A stretch of 52,734 bases of DNA from Biostraticola tofi (GTDB lineage: Bacteria; Pseudomonadota; Gammaproteobacteria; Enterobacterales; Enterobacteriaceae): the NCBI RefSeq assembly GCF_004343195.1, contig NZ_SMCR01000015.1, positions 1-52,734 of the forward strand. Reading direction: 5' to 3'. The notes below the pieces were generated by a model. That model did no database searches. It saw nothing but the letters and a program-made list of their open reading frames with translations, and was not told the DNA's origin. Both the position numbers and the translations under genes were made by a program. Below are positions 39,744 through 47,316 of this stretch, one piece after another (within the stretch, counting starts at the first letter, position 1; every line of letters begins with the position of its first letter).

Positions 39744-40169
39744 ATGGCTGATCCAGCTTCTCTTGCTGCTATCTCAGGTACTCTTGAGCTTGTTAACAAA
39801 TCGGTTGATTTAGTCCGTAATCTACGCAAAAAAGGAGATGATGAGCTTACGGCTGCTGAAATGCGGAATACTTTGATTGACCTGCTTGACGACCTTGTAG
39901 AGGTCAAAAGTGAATTTGTTAGTCTTAAAGCGGTTTTATTAAGTAAGGACGAAGAGATACAAGATCTCAAAGATAAGTTACAAGGTAAGAACGAGCTAAA
40001 ATATGATGGGCTTCTGTATTGGAAAGAAGGAGATACAACTGCTTTTTGCCCGATATGTTATGAGAATGAAGGCAAAGTGATACATTTAAATTATTGGGCT
40101 GGCAGCAATATGTATCCCCCGAACTGGACATGTAAAGTATGTAAAAATGGATTTAGTTTGAAAAGGTAA
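39744..40169 (+). CDS. Small coiled-coil/zinc-ribbon protein, unknown function
   Basis: I do not recognise this 141-residue protein. The N-terminal 35 residues are helical and small-residue-rich (ADPASLAAISGTLELVNKS). A predicted coiled coil follows (about 35-85, rich in E, L and K). The C-terminus has two CxxC pairs (FCPICYE and CKVCKNGF) about 30 residues apart that could bind zinc. GGAAG lies upstream of the ATG. Codon use is strongly AT-rich compared with the host genes. It is the first gene of the element's cargo block, on the strand of its next two neighbours. Confidence 0.75.
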   Translation: MADPASLAAISGTLELVNKSVDLVRNLRKKGDDELTAAEMRNTLIDLLDDLVEVKSEFVSLKAVLLSKDEEIQDLKDKLQGKNELKYDGLLYWKEGDTTAFCPICYENEGKVIHLNYWAGSNMYPPNWTCKVCKNGFSLKR

Positions 40170-40367
40170 TACTGCCTGTTAGATGCAACTTTGGGTTGCT
40201 CATAGTGATGTGTCCCGTATAATTAGCTAAGTGAGTGCTCCAATATTTCATATCAGTGTAAAACTTCGACCAGAGATGATAACTTTGGGAAAATAATTGC
40301 TGATGTATTCCAAAACATGCGAATCTCGGCTTTTAGGTTAATTTATTTATGTATAAGTGGGGGTGCT

Positions 40368-41003
40368 ATGGGAAGCGAGTTTACTTCAGGGCTTATAGGT
40401 GCAATTATCGGTGGCTTGTTCACATTGTGGGGTACTGTAATTGATGGCAGGCGACAAGAAAGGAATTATGAAAATGATTCGAAAGAAAAAAGACGTAATG
40501 TTCTGATCGGGGTGAAAACAGAAATTATAACGATCTTGGAAGTTTACCAGTCCAGAATAGCAAAACACCTGGATGAATATGATGGCAGTGGACCATTTAA
40601 CTTAATATTTCCTATTACTCAAAATAATTTCTCCTTCTATGAAAGTAATGCTTTTTATCTAACCACAGTTAAAGAAGAAACTTTAAGATCTGTAGTAGCG
40701 TTTTATAGCAGCGCCCGTAGTTTGGTAGACTCTTTTAAATATAACAATCAGATCATTGAAAATATTATCAAGAAAAATGCTTTATATAATGAGACTAAAC
40801 TCGATGCTCACCTATCGGACTTGGAAGATACTCTTGCCATTGCAACTGATTATGGAAATGGGCTGAAATTTATTCACAATGAAGCTATGGAGAAAGTGGA
40901 GGTTTGCCTTTCATCAATCAACGTCGAATTAGTTGAGTTGAATTCATTAGAGAAAACAACCCTCTTCGGTAGGATTTTTAAAGTACTATCTTTTAGAAAA
41001 TGA
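40368..41003 (+). CDS. Single-pass membrane protein, unknown function
   Basis: A 211-residue protein of unknown function. Residues 6-24 (TSGLIGAIIGGLFTLWGTV) form one transmembrane helix followed by a positively charged stretch and a helical cytosolic domain. I start at 40368, which has GGGGGTG just upstream. The open frame begins 17 codons earlier. The AT-rich composition marks it as recently acquired. It lies between the zinc-ribbon gene and the GrlR-like gene. Confidence 0.7.
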   Translation: MGSEFTSGLIGAIIGGLFTLWGTVIDGRRQERNYENDSKEKRRNVLIGVKTEIITILEVYQSRIAKHLDEYDGSGPFNLIFPITQNNFSFYESNAFYLTTVKEETLRSVVAFYSSARSLVDSFKYNNQIIENIIKKNALYNETKLDAHLSDLEDTLAIATDYGNGLKFIHNEAMEKVEVCLSSINVELVELNSLEKTTLFGRIFKVLSFRK

Positions 41004-41066
41004 GTGAATTCCGTGTGGTTTGTGATCAACAGTAACATTAAATAGTTATTTAAGGTGGAAGACATC

Positions 41067-41393
41067 ATGAAAAACGGACTGTATGCAGTTAATTTTAGAA
41101 GCAACAATCAAGATTATGGTTCCGGGATTGTGTCAGTCAACAACGATGCTGTTAACGGGGGAGATTTTGGGTTTTATTACCAAGGAAAATTTTCAGGTAA
41201 CCAGATAAAACTAAGCGTACGACAGTTTAATTCCAATGCTCAATCTGTGTTCGGTCCCCTCAATAACTTTCACCTTATCCTTTCAATTAGTGATGAAGGT
41301 AATAATGGCTATCTACTTGAAGGTCATGTTGCAGAAAATGCCAGTTTTAGGTTGCAAGTTACAGCGAAAAAAGTAGCAGATCTAACGTGTTAA
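41067..41393 (+). CDS. GrlR-family protein
   Basis: A 108-residue protein resembling GrlR, the small beta-barrel negative regulator of the LEE type III secretion island in pathogenic E. coli. The opening MKNGLYAVNFRSNNQDYGSG and the NGGDFGFYYQGKFSG block match the family pattern of (K)DGIYS(V)xFxS and (I)xGGDxxxxYQG. AAGGTGGA lies upstream of the ATG at 41067. No GrlA or secretion gene is nearby, so its partner is unknown. An 18-bp palindrome follows its stop. Confidence 0.72.
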   Translation: MKNGLYAVNFRSNNQDYGSGIVSVNNDAVNGGDFGFYYQGKFSGNQIKLSVRQFNSNAQSVFGPLNNFHLILSISDEGNNGYLLEGHVAENASFRLQVTAKKVADLTC

Positions 41394-41404
41394 GGCTTTT
41401 TAAG

Positions 41405-41422
41405 GGAGGGGGATCCCCCTCC
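41405..41422. terminator. 18-bp perfect palindrome between convergent genes
   Basis: GGAGGGGGATCCCCCTCC is a perfect palindrome placed 12 bp after the GrlR-like stop and 20 bp from the stop of the opposing gene. It may end both transcripts, although neither side has a strong T-tract. Confidence 0.55.
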
Positions 41423-41441
41423 TGTTTACTACAATGTTTTC

Positions 41442-42131
41442 TTAAATATTCCCTTTTTTTTGTTCACGTTCCCTTAAAAACTCTCGATAACGCTCCTCGC
41501 TCAACCTTAAATCTTCGTTTCTATCATCTTGGCTGTAAACGTCCGATTTTATTTTCTTATTCCCTTGCGATACAGGTCTCCAGTCTTCCCTTAGTTTTTT
41601 CATTTGTTCAGCTATTTGCGTCATTGGATTTCTTGCTCCTAAATAACTGACTCCCTCAAATGATGCCATATCATAAGAGTATTCATTCTTTTCTCTTTCA
41701 GAAGAACCAGGATGTTTCGACCAACTTATACTGACTAAATAAACTTGATCTTTAATTTGTTCATATTTGCAAAGACTGCTGTTGAGTGAATGCCCATTTT
41801 TTAAAACGCTGACATTGCTAAACGGTATATCTCTATTTATTCTGTGTTCCGCATTAACAAGAGGAGGATCAAATAAAACTTCAATATTGTAGGCCGGAGC
41901 ATTTCCTGTGTTAGCTATATTAATATCAAAGTAAAAAGCGACCCAAGGATTTGGTTCAAGTGTTACAACCACATGAGGTTGTGCTGAGGCGTCTACCATC
42001 CTTTTAGTCTCGTCAGCCAAGAGCCTTGTTACTCTCCATAAAAAGAAAGTTGCAACTGCTGTAAGTAGCGCTGCAAAAGCAGAGATAAGTATACCTATCG
42101 TATCTATGTGTTTTGTGATGAACTCGATCAT
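41442..42131 (-). CDS. Membrane-anchored protein, unknown function
   Basis: A 229-residue protein of unknown function. Residues 10-32 (TIGILISAFAALLTAVATFFLW) form one transmembrane segment. A beta-rich domain follows (about 50-150, HVVVTLEPNPWVAFYFDINIANTG-like stretches recalling immunoglobulin-type folds). A charged helical tail (RYREFLREREQKKGNI) closes the protein. It is AT-rich and transcribed against the preceding three genes. Similar anchored proteins occur as accessory genes on islands, but no function can be assigned. Confidence 0.68.
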   Translation of the reverse strand: MIEFITKHIDTIGILISAFAALLTAVATFFLWRVTRLLADETKRMVDASAQPHVVVTLEPNPWVAFYFDINIANTGNAPAYNIEVLFDPPLVNAEHRINRDIPFSNVSVLKNGHSLNSSLCKYEQIKDQVYLVSISWSKHPGSSEREKNEYSYDMASFEGVSYLGARNPMTQIAEQMKKLREDWRPVSQGNKKIKSDVYSQDDRNEDLRLSEERYREFLREREQKKGNI

Positions 42132-42704
42132 TAGTTACCTTCAAAATACTTTGTGAATAGCAGCTCGGAGAATGATAGTTTTTAATGGGAATTATTCCTA
42201 TCTTTGGTTACAACTATGGTCTTTTTAATCTGATTTTGGCAACTTCATTTCTGCTGTCTTGGTTTTAGTCAGATTATAAACAAATTAATAATCCATGGGG
42301 TATGCATGGCACAACATTTACGTAATGAAAGCCACTTTCCCTTTCCAATACACATCGATTGATGGAAATATCCTAATCGCTATATATCTGATCTGTCAGG
42401 CGTTGGCTCCCGGCCTATCGTAAAAATCGCCGATCATTTGAAAATATCTATGTGGTCAGGCCATAGAGAACCGTTCTCGATTTCTACCCAGATTCTTAGG
42501 ATGATATCTCCCCCTACACCAAATGGTAACAAGTGCAGTGCAACACCAGCGGCACAACAGCCATGCGTCACGGTCTTAAAAGGACTTCCTTTTGAGACAT
42601 TTTTACTTAACGAAAGAATGCGCCTTGAGGTTGTCTTAAAAGGTTGATTTTGTATTTTGAGAATACTATATTAATGAGACTTACTTTTGAGACAATGAGC
42701 TATC
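42132..42704. other. Intergenic region with resolvase control repeats
   Basis: About 570 bp between the membrane-protein gene and the resolvase. A weak open frame (42438-42647) has no ribosome site and no family features, and I do not annotate it. The last 130 bp contain repeats that look like a res site. Confidence 0.5.
42573..42694. repeat. res-like repeats upstream of the resolvase
   Basis: The 10-11 bp motif CTTTTGAGACA recurs at 42589-42599 and 42684-42694. Inverted near-copies GTCTTAAAAG lie at 42573-42582 and TGTCTTAAAAG at 42632-42642, the latter with a degenerate partner TATTTTGAGAA at 42653-42663. This gives two inverted-repeat subsites plus a third half-site directly before the resolvase start, as in classical res sites. 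Confidence 0.6.
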
Positions 42705-43265
42705 ATGACATCAATCATCGGATATGTGCGTGTGTCCACCAACGAACAGACAGTAGAGAACCAAAAGCAACAGATCGCTGATGCAGGTTACCAGGTTAGC
42801 AAGTGGTACTGCGATGAAGCCACAAGCGGAAGTGTGAAGGCGGCAGAGCGTAAAGGATTCGGTGATCTTCTGGCTTATGTTCGCGAAGGCGATACGTTGA
42901 TTGTGGTTGGTATAGACCGCTTAGGCCGTAACACCATTGATGTGCTTTCCACTGTGGAGGCTCTCCAGTCCAAAGGCGTGAAGATTATCAGTTTGCGTGA
43001 AGGGTTCGACCTGTCCACCCCCGTTGGTAAAGCGATGCTAACCATGATGGCTGGATTGGCTGCATTAGAAAAAGATTTGATCGCAGAGCGTAGAACCGCT
43101 GGTATTAAACGTGCCCAGGATGACGGCATCCATTGCGGTAGGCCTAATAAGGCAACCGTTGAAGATGTGCAAGTGCTGCTCGAAAAAGGCATGACCATTA
43201 AAGAAGTGATGGCGGAATTGTCAATCAGTCGAGCTACCTTCTACCGTCTAAAACCTGCTGCCTAA
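42705..43265 (+). CDS. Serine recombinase (resolvase/invertase family)
   Basis: A 186-residue small serine recombinase. The catalytic serine is in IIGYVRVSTNEQ, and the conserved DRLGRN and GKAMLTMMAGLAALEKDLIAERR segments lead into the long E helix. A C-terminal helix-turn-helix (about 150-182, TIKEVMAELSISRATFYRL) binds DNA. It could resolve element dimers or invert a segment. The res-like repeats just upstream favour resolution and autoregulation. An intrinsic terminator follows. Confidence 0.92.
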   Translation: MTSIIGYVRVSTNEQTVENQKQQIADAGYQVSKWYCDEATSGSVKAAERKGFGDLLAYVREGDTLIVVGIDRLGRNTIDVLSTVEALQSKGVKIISLREGFDLSTPVGKAMLTMMAGLAALEKDLIAERRTAGIKRAQDDGIHCGRPNKATVEDVQVLLEKGMTIKEVMAELSISRATFYRLKPAA

Positions 43266-43302
43266 ACCTGAAATACACAACGATTTTACTTTGTCTCTCT
43301 GA

Positions 43303-43325
43303 CCTCGCTCCGGCGGGGTTTTTTA
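43303..43325 (+). terminator. Rho-independent terminator after the resolvase
   Basis: CCTCGC pairs with GCGGGG over a TCCG loop and is followed by six to seven T residues, 37 bp after the stop. Confidence 0.88.
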
Positions 43326-43933
43326 TTGCCTGAAATCCTCAGAGCCGCCACCATCCGACAAGCCCTTTCACGCTTTACCAGATGCATACCACGACGTTTT
43401 CCCTTTCGACCTGAGTCACGATAACCACAATCACAGCGCCCTCCAGAGCGCGTCCCGCGTGCCTGAAAATCGGGCTGAAAAGCGAGGCGATTCTCATCGT
43501 TTCAGTTTTTTGGCGAAGAATTATTTTTTTCAGAGAAATGGGGCGTATTGAATGGATTCGGTTTAGCACCGCCTTGAAGGGGCAAGCTACGATATCAGCA
43601 GACAAATTTAACGAACATGCGCCCCGGCTGGCTCTCAGGCCCCTCCACATGTACCACACACCATAGATGTGATCGCCACTTGACCACACACACGCGGAGA
43701 GTGTCCCTGTCTGGCCCGGATGGGGCGAGATATCGGGGACTTATTTGCATTTGTTTATTATTATCAGGCTATTTATTTTGAGAAAAGATCGCCTGAGGTC
43801 CGACAGCACATCGTGCGTCTGTTTCTACATCACCAGCGGATGCGCCACCAACACGACGACGTTTTGACTCGGCGGCAATTCTGACTTGCCAGATTTCAGC
43901 ATTACTGGGGTCGGAACGACATGCCCCTTGAAC

Positions 43934-44020
43934 TTTGTAAGGTCGCCAGACGACCATATAACTATTTGTAAGGTCGCCAGACGACCATAGAAATGCGTTT
44001 GTAAGGTCGCCAGACGACCA
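43934..44020. repeat. Three iterons
   Basis: A 23-bp sequence is repeated exactly three times at 43934-43956, 43965-43987 and 43998-44020, spaced 31 and 33 bp apart (about three helical turns). Each copy contains the dyad GGTCG-N5-CGACC. The third copy is followed by an AT-rich stretch. Such arrays bind replication initiators or partition proteins. Confidence 0.85.
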
Positions 44021-44342
44021 CCAATAAGCACGTAAAGTAAAATAAGATCATAACTCCCTAATAAGATCTTTTCCCATCTACTTCCCTGGCCGGGAAGAGA
44101 ACGCAACGGCTCAACAACAGGTCAACATCCACACCTCTTTAGATTGCCATTGTGATGGCTATCTTTCTTTCTGACCTTGTTCAGTCGCAGCCGCTCCACG
44201 CTTCGCGATATCCATCGCCCATGCGGTGCCCGGCTAATCTCTCCCTGACCGGGAGAGGCCAGCCACCTTTTGGGCAGCAAGGGCGACAGCCCGCGCAGTA
44301 ATTTGGAAACACTGTCACGAGACCGTAGGTCGAGAGTCAAGC

Positions 44343-44366
44343 GGGCGCGAGGGTGTGGGTTGGGGG
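44343..44366 (+). other. G-quadruplex motif
   Basis: Four G-runs on the plus strand (44343-44345, 44351-44353, 44357-44359, 44362-44366) are separated by loops of 5, 3 and 2 nt. This fits the canonical G3 quadruplex pattern. It lies between the iterons and the main promoter of the small-protein operon. Confidence 0.7.
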
Positions 44367-44527
44367 TGACGAGCAAGACTCGTGCCAACTATACGTAACA
44401 CTATCAAATCCTTAACGAGAGGGGCCTGGGCGACGCTGTAACACCTCGTGTAATACGATAGTAGCGGATAGACATCAGGACGTAGCAGTTCGCGATACAG
44501 AGCGTTTTAGCGTTAATTAAAAAGCGC

Positions 44528-44559
44528 TTGACATTGAAATCACACGTGTGTCATATTAA
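44528..44559 (+). promoter_or_regulatory. Promoter with operator palindrome
   Basis: TTGACA (44528-44533) is a perfect -35 box. CATATT/TATTAA at 44552-44559 gives the -10 region at an 18 to 20 bp spacing. Between them lies CACACGTGTG (44541-44550), a perfect palindrome likely to be bound by a repressor. It would drive the operon from 44727. Confidence 0.65.
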
Positions 44560-44570
44560 AATAGCGAAAT

Positions 44571-44610
44571 CAATGCATGCCTTTGTTGTACTTGCTATTC
44601 GCATGCATTG
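44571..44610 (+). promoter_or_regulatory. Leader hairpin of the small-protein operon
   Basis: CAATGCATGC (44571-44580) and GCATGCATTG (44601-44610) are perfect 10-bp inverted repeats with a 20-nt loop just after the predicted transcription start. They could form an RNA stem-loop in the 5' leader or a second operator. Confidence 0.6.
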
Positions 44611-44726
44611 CTGATACAATGGTTATTAACAAATAAGGTGCATTGCCGCCCGGTGATGGCTCCTGACTAAATGGGTTACACGAAGAACCTCCGAGAAAAA
44701 TTTTAATAACTCAACGGAGAACCCAA

Positions 44727-45173
44727 ATGAACAAACCGAAATCCCAACGCATCACCCCTGCCACTATGACTGGCGAGCAAATCGCAGATGCGATCCTTTA
44801 CGGCACGTACACCAAAACCGCGCTCTGGTCTTTCATTAGCCGAAGTGGTGGTGCTGACGCTGCACACGCGAAGTTCCCGCAGATTGTCGTTGCACTTCAT
44901 ATCCTGAAACAGGAAAAGAAGAAGGCAAAGAGCGCCCGTGCAGTCAAGACGATCCTCAAGCCGCTATCCAGGCAGTTTGCTGACGGTCAGTCACTGACTG
45001 AGATATTAGCCCCGGTGCTCCAGAGCTATCGCCGCCTATACCGTGAAAAACTCAATCTGGATATGACGCCCGAGCAGGTGATCATGTTCCTGGTTGCCAC
45101 CCACGGTGTGGAGAACCTGGAACAACACGGTAAAAGCGTTGCGGTCAACTTCCTGACAGCTACGACAGTGTGA
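44727..45173 (+). CDS. Element protein of unknown function
   Basis: I do not recognise this 148-residue, mostly helical and basic protein. It has no signal peptide or membrane segment. The middle (KQEKKKAKSARAVKTILKPL) is strongly positive and may contact nucleic acid. CGGAGA lies upstream of the ATG. It is the first gene after the promoter/operator and leader hairpin and heads the series of DNA-associated small genes, so a replication or regulatory role is a reasonable guess. Confidence 0.75.
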   Translation: MNKPKSQRITPATMTGEQIADAILYGTYTKTALWSFISRSGGADAAHAKFPQIVVALHILKQEKKKAKSARAVKTILKPLSRQFADGQSLTEILAPVLQSYRRLYREKLNLDMTPEQVIMFLVATHGVENLEQHGKSVAVNFLTATTV

Positions 45174-45318
45174 CCCATCCGGCGCAATGCCGAATTAACC
45201 AAATCGCCTCACACAGGGCAAACCAACCAAAAATGCAGGCCACAAGGCCGCCGGAATCCTGATCGCTACCCGCGATAGCAGGATCGAATCCGCATGTCTG
45301 ACACACAGGAGGAACGCC

Positions 45319-45495
45319 ATGAAACTGACGTTTAGCAATTCAACGATGGACGTAATCATGCACGAGTGCCGCAGAACCGGGACACCTGTTGCAACGCTCA
45401 TCAATAAACTTGTGGATGCCGAGGCAGAACGCATCCGAATCAACTTGAAGAAATCCATTGAAGGAGAACCAAATGACAGAAGTAGAAAAAACTAA
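45319..45495 (+). CDS. Small ribbon-helix-helix-like protein
   Basis: A 58-residue protein. MKLTFSNS could be the beta strand, TMDVIMHECRRTG helix A and TPVATLINKLVDAEAERIR helix B of a ribbon-helix-helix DNA-binding fold. An excellent CAGGAGG site lies 6 bp upstream. Its last 23 bp overlap the start of the next gene, which indicates coupling. It may be the repressor of the operon or a plasmid-copy or excision control protein. Confidence 0.7.
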   Translation: MKLTFSNSTMDVIMHECRRTGTPVATLINKLVDAEAERIRINLKKSIEGEPNDRSRKN

Positions 45496-46510
45496 TGTAA
45501 TCACCGAGCCATCCCTTATCACTGCCAAACGTCTCACGGCTCACAAGATTGTTGTGAAGGACACGGGCGAGGTGATCAGAATGACGAATGACCACAGGAT
45601 GGTTTACTCGCATCTGGGAGATCAATTCCGTGGTCTGACAAATCCCAAAAATATCGCCGCTGGCAAGTCCACAGGTCATTACTACGACTCAGACAAAAAT
45701 CTTGAGATTCGGTGTGATGTTAAAAATACCACTTTCAAGAAGGTCAAAAAGGATCTCAAAGCGCTTGGGCTTATCCACTGGATCAAACCTAAGGCGAAGA
45801 AATCAGGCCACTCTTGTGAGTATTTCGTTAAGCCGGTTGATGAAGTGGCGCACAATCTGGAATTCATCTTCCAGGAATTGCCTAATGGTAAACCATCTTA
45901 TGATCATGAGCGTGTGAGCGGTCAAAAGACAAAAAAATCAAAGCAGCAAGGGTCGAAAACTGAGGATAAACAGGAAAATGGCAAATCCGAACCTGCGTCA
46001 CCTGGTGACGTTAACGAAGTTAAACCGGGCTGCACCGAAATGCAGGCAGAACCACAGGCATCACAGGCAGAAACCGCTGCTACACCAGCCACTGATACGC
46101 TCGCTAACCAGCCCGCAGGCCAGCATTCTGACCTGGCCTCTAAGCCTGCCCCGGCGAGTGTTGAACAGCGCGATAGCGCGGCATCCAATGACGACAACGG
46201 CTGCAATGATCGTGCCGATGATAATAATGAGGTGAAGCCGCCGCAGGAGCCACAGCAGGAATATAAGACCTTCAAAAATGACCGGCCTTTTCCACCTGAG
46301 AAGCGAGAGCCAGAAGAAACCGCAGGCCGTGTTATAGCCCCGCTCGATGATCTTCTCTGCTGGTTCGACCTTGGAAACGGCGAGGGCATGGACGAATACG
46401 GCGTAATGTGGTGTGTATCAGGCGATGACCTTGACAGTCTGATTGGTAAACATCTCAAAACCAGAGAAACGGAAGCTGAAAAAAACTTTAAATTGCAGAG
46501 GACATATTGA
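45473..46510 (+). CDS. Putative replication-associated winged-helix protein
   Basis: A 345-residue protein in three parts. Residues 1-130 look like a winged-helix domain (NTTFKKVKKDLKALGLIHWI is a plausible recognition helix and wing). Residues about 140-270 are a low-complexity, Glu/Pro/Ala-rich disordered linker. Residues about 275-345 are a separate small domain (APLDDLLCWFDLGNGEGMDEYG). AAGGAG lies 7 bp before the ATG. With the iterons upstream, an initiator or regulator role is possible. I cannot assign a known Rep family. Its stop overlaps the next start. Confidence 0.7.
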   Translation: MTEVEKTNVITEPSLITAKRLTAHKIVVKDTGEVIRMTNDHRMVYSHLGDQFRGLTNPKNIAAGKSTGHYYDSDKNLEIRCDVKNTTFKKVKKDLKALGLIHWIKPKAKKSGHSCEYFVKPVDEVAHNLEFIFQELPNGKPSYDHERVSGQKTKKSKQQGSKTEDKQENGKSEPASPGDVNEVKPGCTEMQAEPQASQAETAATPATDTLANQPAGQHSDLASKPAPASVEQRDSAASNDDNGCNDRADDNNEVKPPQEPQQEYKTFKNDRPFPPEKREPEETAGRVIAPLDDLLCWFDLGNGEGMDEYGVMWCVSGDDLDSLIGKHLKTRETEAEKNFKLQRTY

Positions 46511-47067
46511 TTGAGAAACGCAAGGCACTGACCGCCACCCAGAACGAAACAGAAGAAGATCTTCCCGAACCACTCCCAGACCTGACTCGCCTGTATAAAC
46601 GGCGTTGCCGCAACGGCGATATCATGCAGAAGTGCAAACATCTCCTCATTGCCGGAATGCTTCCAGGAAGGGTTGCGCTGATCTGTAGGCTTCCACTGGA
46701 AAAAGTCCAGGAACTGTACGACAACAGTTATAACCCGGCTTGCCGCCGATTCGCGAAAACGAACGAATACACCAATGCCCATTTAGCGCTGACCTCATTT
46801 AACGAGGGTGAGACGCTCGCACATATCTGCACGGCACTGGGATTGTCACTGTACTGGGTGGTGATGTCACTCAGGCAGAACGGCGTCACCGATGCAGCAA
46901 TGGCTCCACGGTTCCCGCTATATGATGATCCGCTCTACGTGGAGTATCGCCTGGTGTGTGAACGGAAAGCCGCGAGCCGTTTTAAACCGTTCCAGATAAA
47001 CCCGGTAAGACGCATCAGTAAGAACCAGGCAGGCAAGGCAGGGCCACGAACAAGGCCGCAACCGTGA
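46507..47067 (+). CDS. Helix-turn-helix protein of unknown function
   Basis: A 186-residue protein starting at TTG 46507, overlapping the previous stop (TTGA). The stretch KHLLIAGMLPGRVALICRLPLEKVQELYD has the spacing of the helix-turn-helix seen in FlhC-type regulators, and a second similar block occurs near GETLAHICTALGLSLYWVVMSL. The C-terminal 25 residues are basic and probably disordered. Its role in the element is not known, and transcriptional control of satellite genes is one option. Confidence 0.65.
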   Translation: MIEKRKALTATQNETEEDLPEPLPDLTRLYKRRCRNGDIMQKCKHLLIAGMLPGRVALICRLPLEKVQELYDNSYNPACRRFAKTNEYTNAHLALTSFNEGETLAHICTALGLSLYWVVMSLRQNGVTDAAMAPRFPLYDDPLYVEYRLVCERKAASRFKPFQINPVRRISKNQAGKAGPRTRPQP

Positions 47068-47097
47068 GTCAGATCGCGACGGCCTGAAAGTCCCACA

Positions 47098-47316
47098 TTG
47101 ACCCAACATTTAACCCTACTCGAAATTTTATCTTACCTGCCTGTTGCATGGCTGGCGTATCGCTGCGCCCGTGACGGGCTGGCCCTGTACAGGAACCCTA
47201 AGAATGAAAACAAAATTGCAAAAAGTCAGAGAAGGCATTGCCGCCGCGCTTCTGGGGAAAACTCCAGAGCAACTGGAAGAAGAACAGCGGCAGGATGCTG
47301 TAAAAAGCGCTGTTGA
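47098..47316 (+). CDS. Possible small membrane protein
   Basis: A TTG-started 72-codon frame begins with a hydrophobic helix (LLEILSYLPVAWLAYRCA). Its second half overlaps the next gene by 113 bp in another frame and turns arginine/cysteine-rich, so only the first part looks protein-like. The ribosome site is weak. Confidence 0.3.
   Translation: MTQHLTLLEILSYLPVAWLAYRCARDGLALYRNPKNENKIAKSQRRHCRRASGENSRATGRRTAAGCCKKRC

Larger units (their letters stand above)
43266..44726. other. Long non-coding control/origin-like region
   Basis: Nearly 1.5 kb without a supported gene. It contains the resolvase terminator, three iterons (43934-44020), an AT-rich patch after them, two related hairpins (44081-44097 and 44239-44257), a G-quadruplex motif (44343-44366), a hairpin ACGAG/CTCGT (44369-44383), a promoter with an internal palindrome (44528-44559) and a leader hairpin (44571-44610). 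Together these resemble a replication origin, a packaging region or both. Function is inferred. Confidence 0.6.

Noticed and set aside
42438-42647. 69-codon open frame before the resolvase
   Set aside because: It has no ribosome site and no recognisable features, and it runs into the res-like repeats. It is likely spurious.
43934-44020. CRISPR array
   Set aside because: There are only three repeats, with 8-10 bp between them and no cas genes. The internal dyad and spacing fit iterons.
44343-44400. Retron msr/msd-type RNA in the structured non-coding region
   Set aside because: No reverse transcriptase gene is present in the element.
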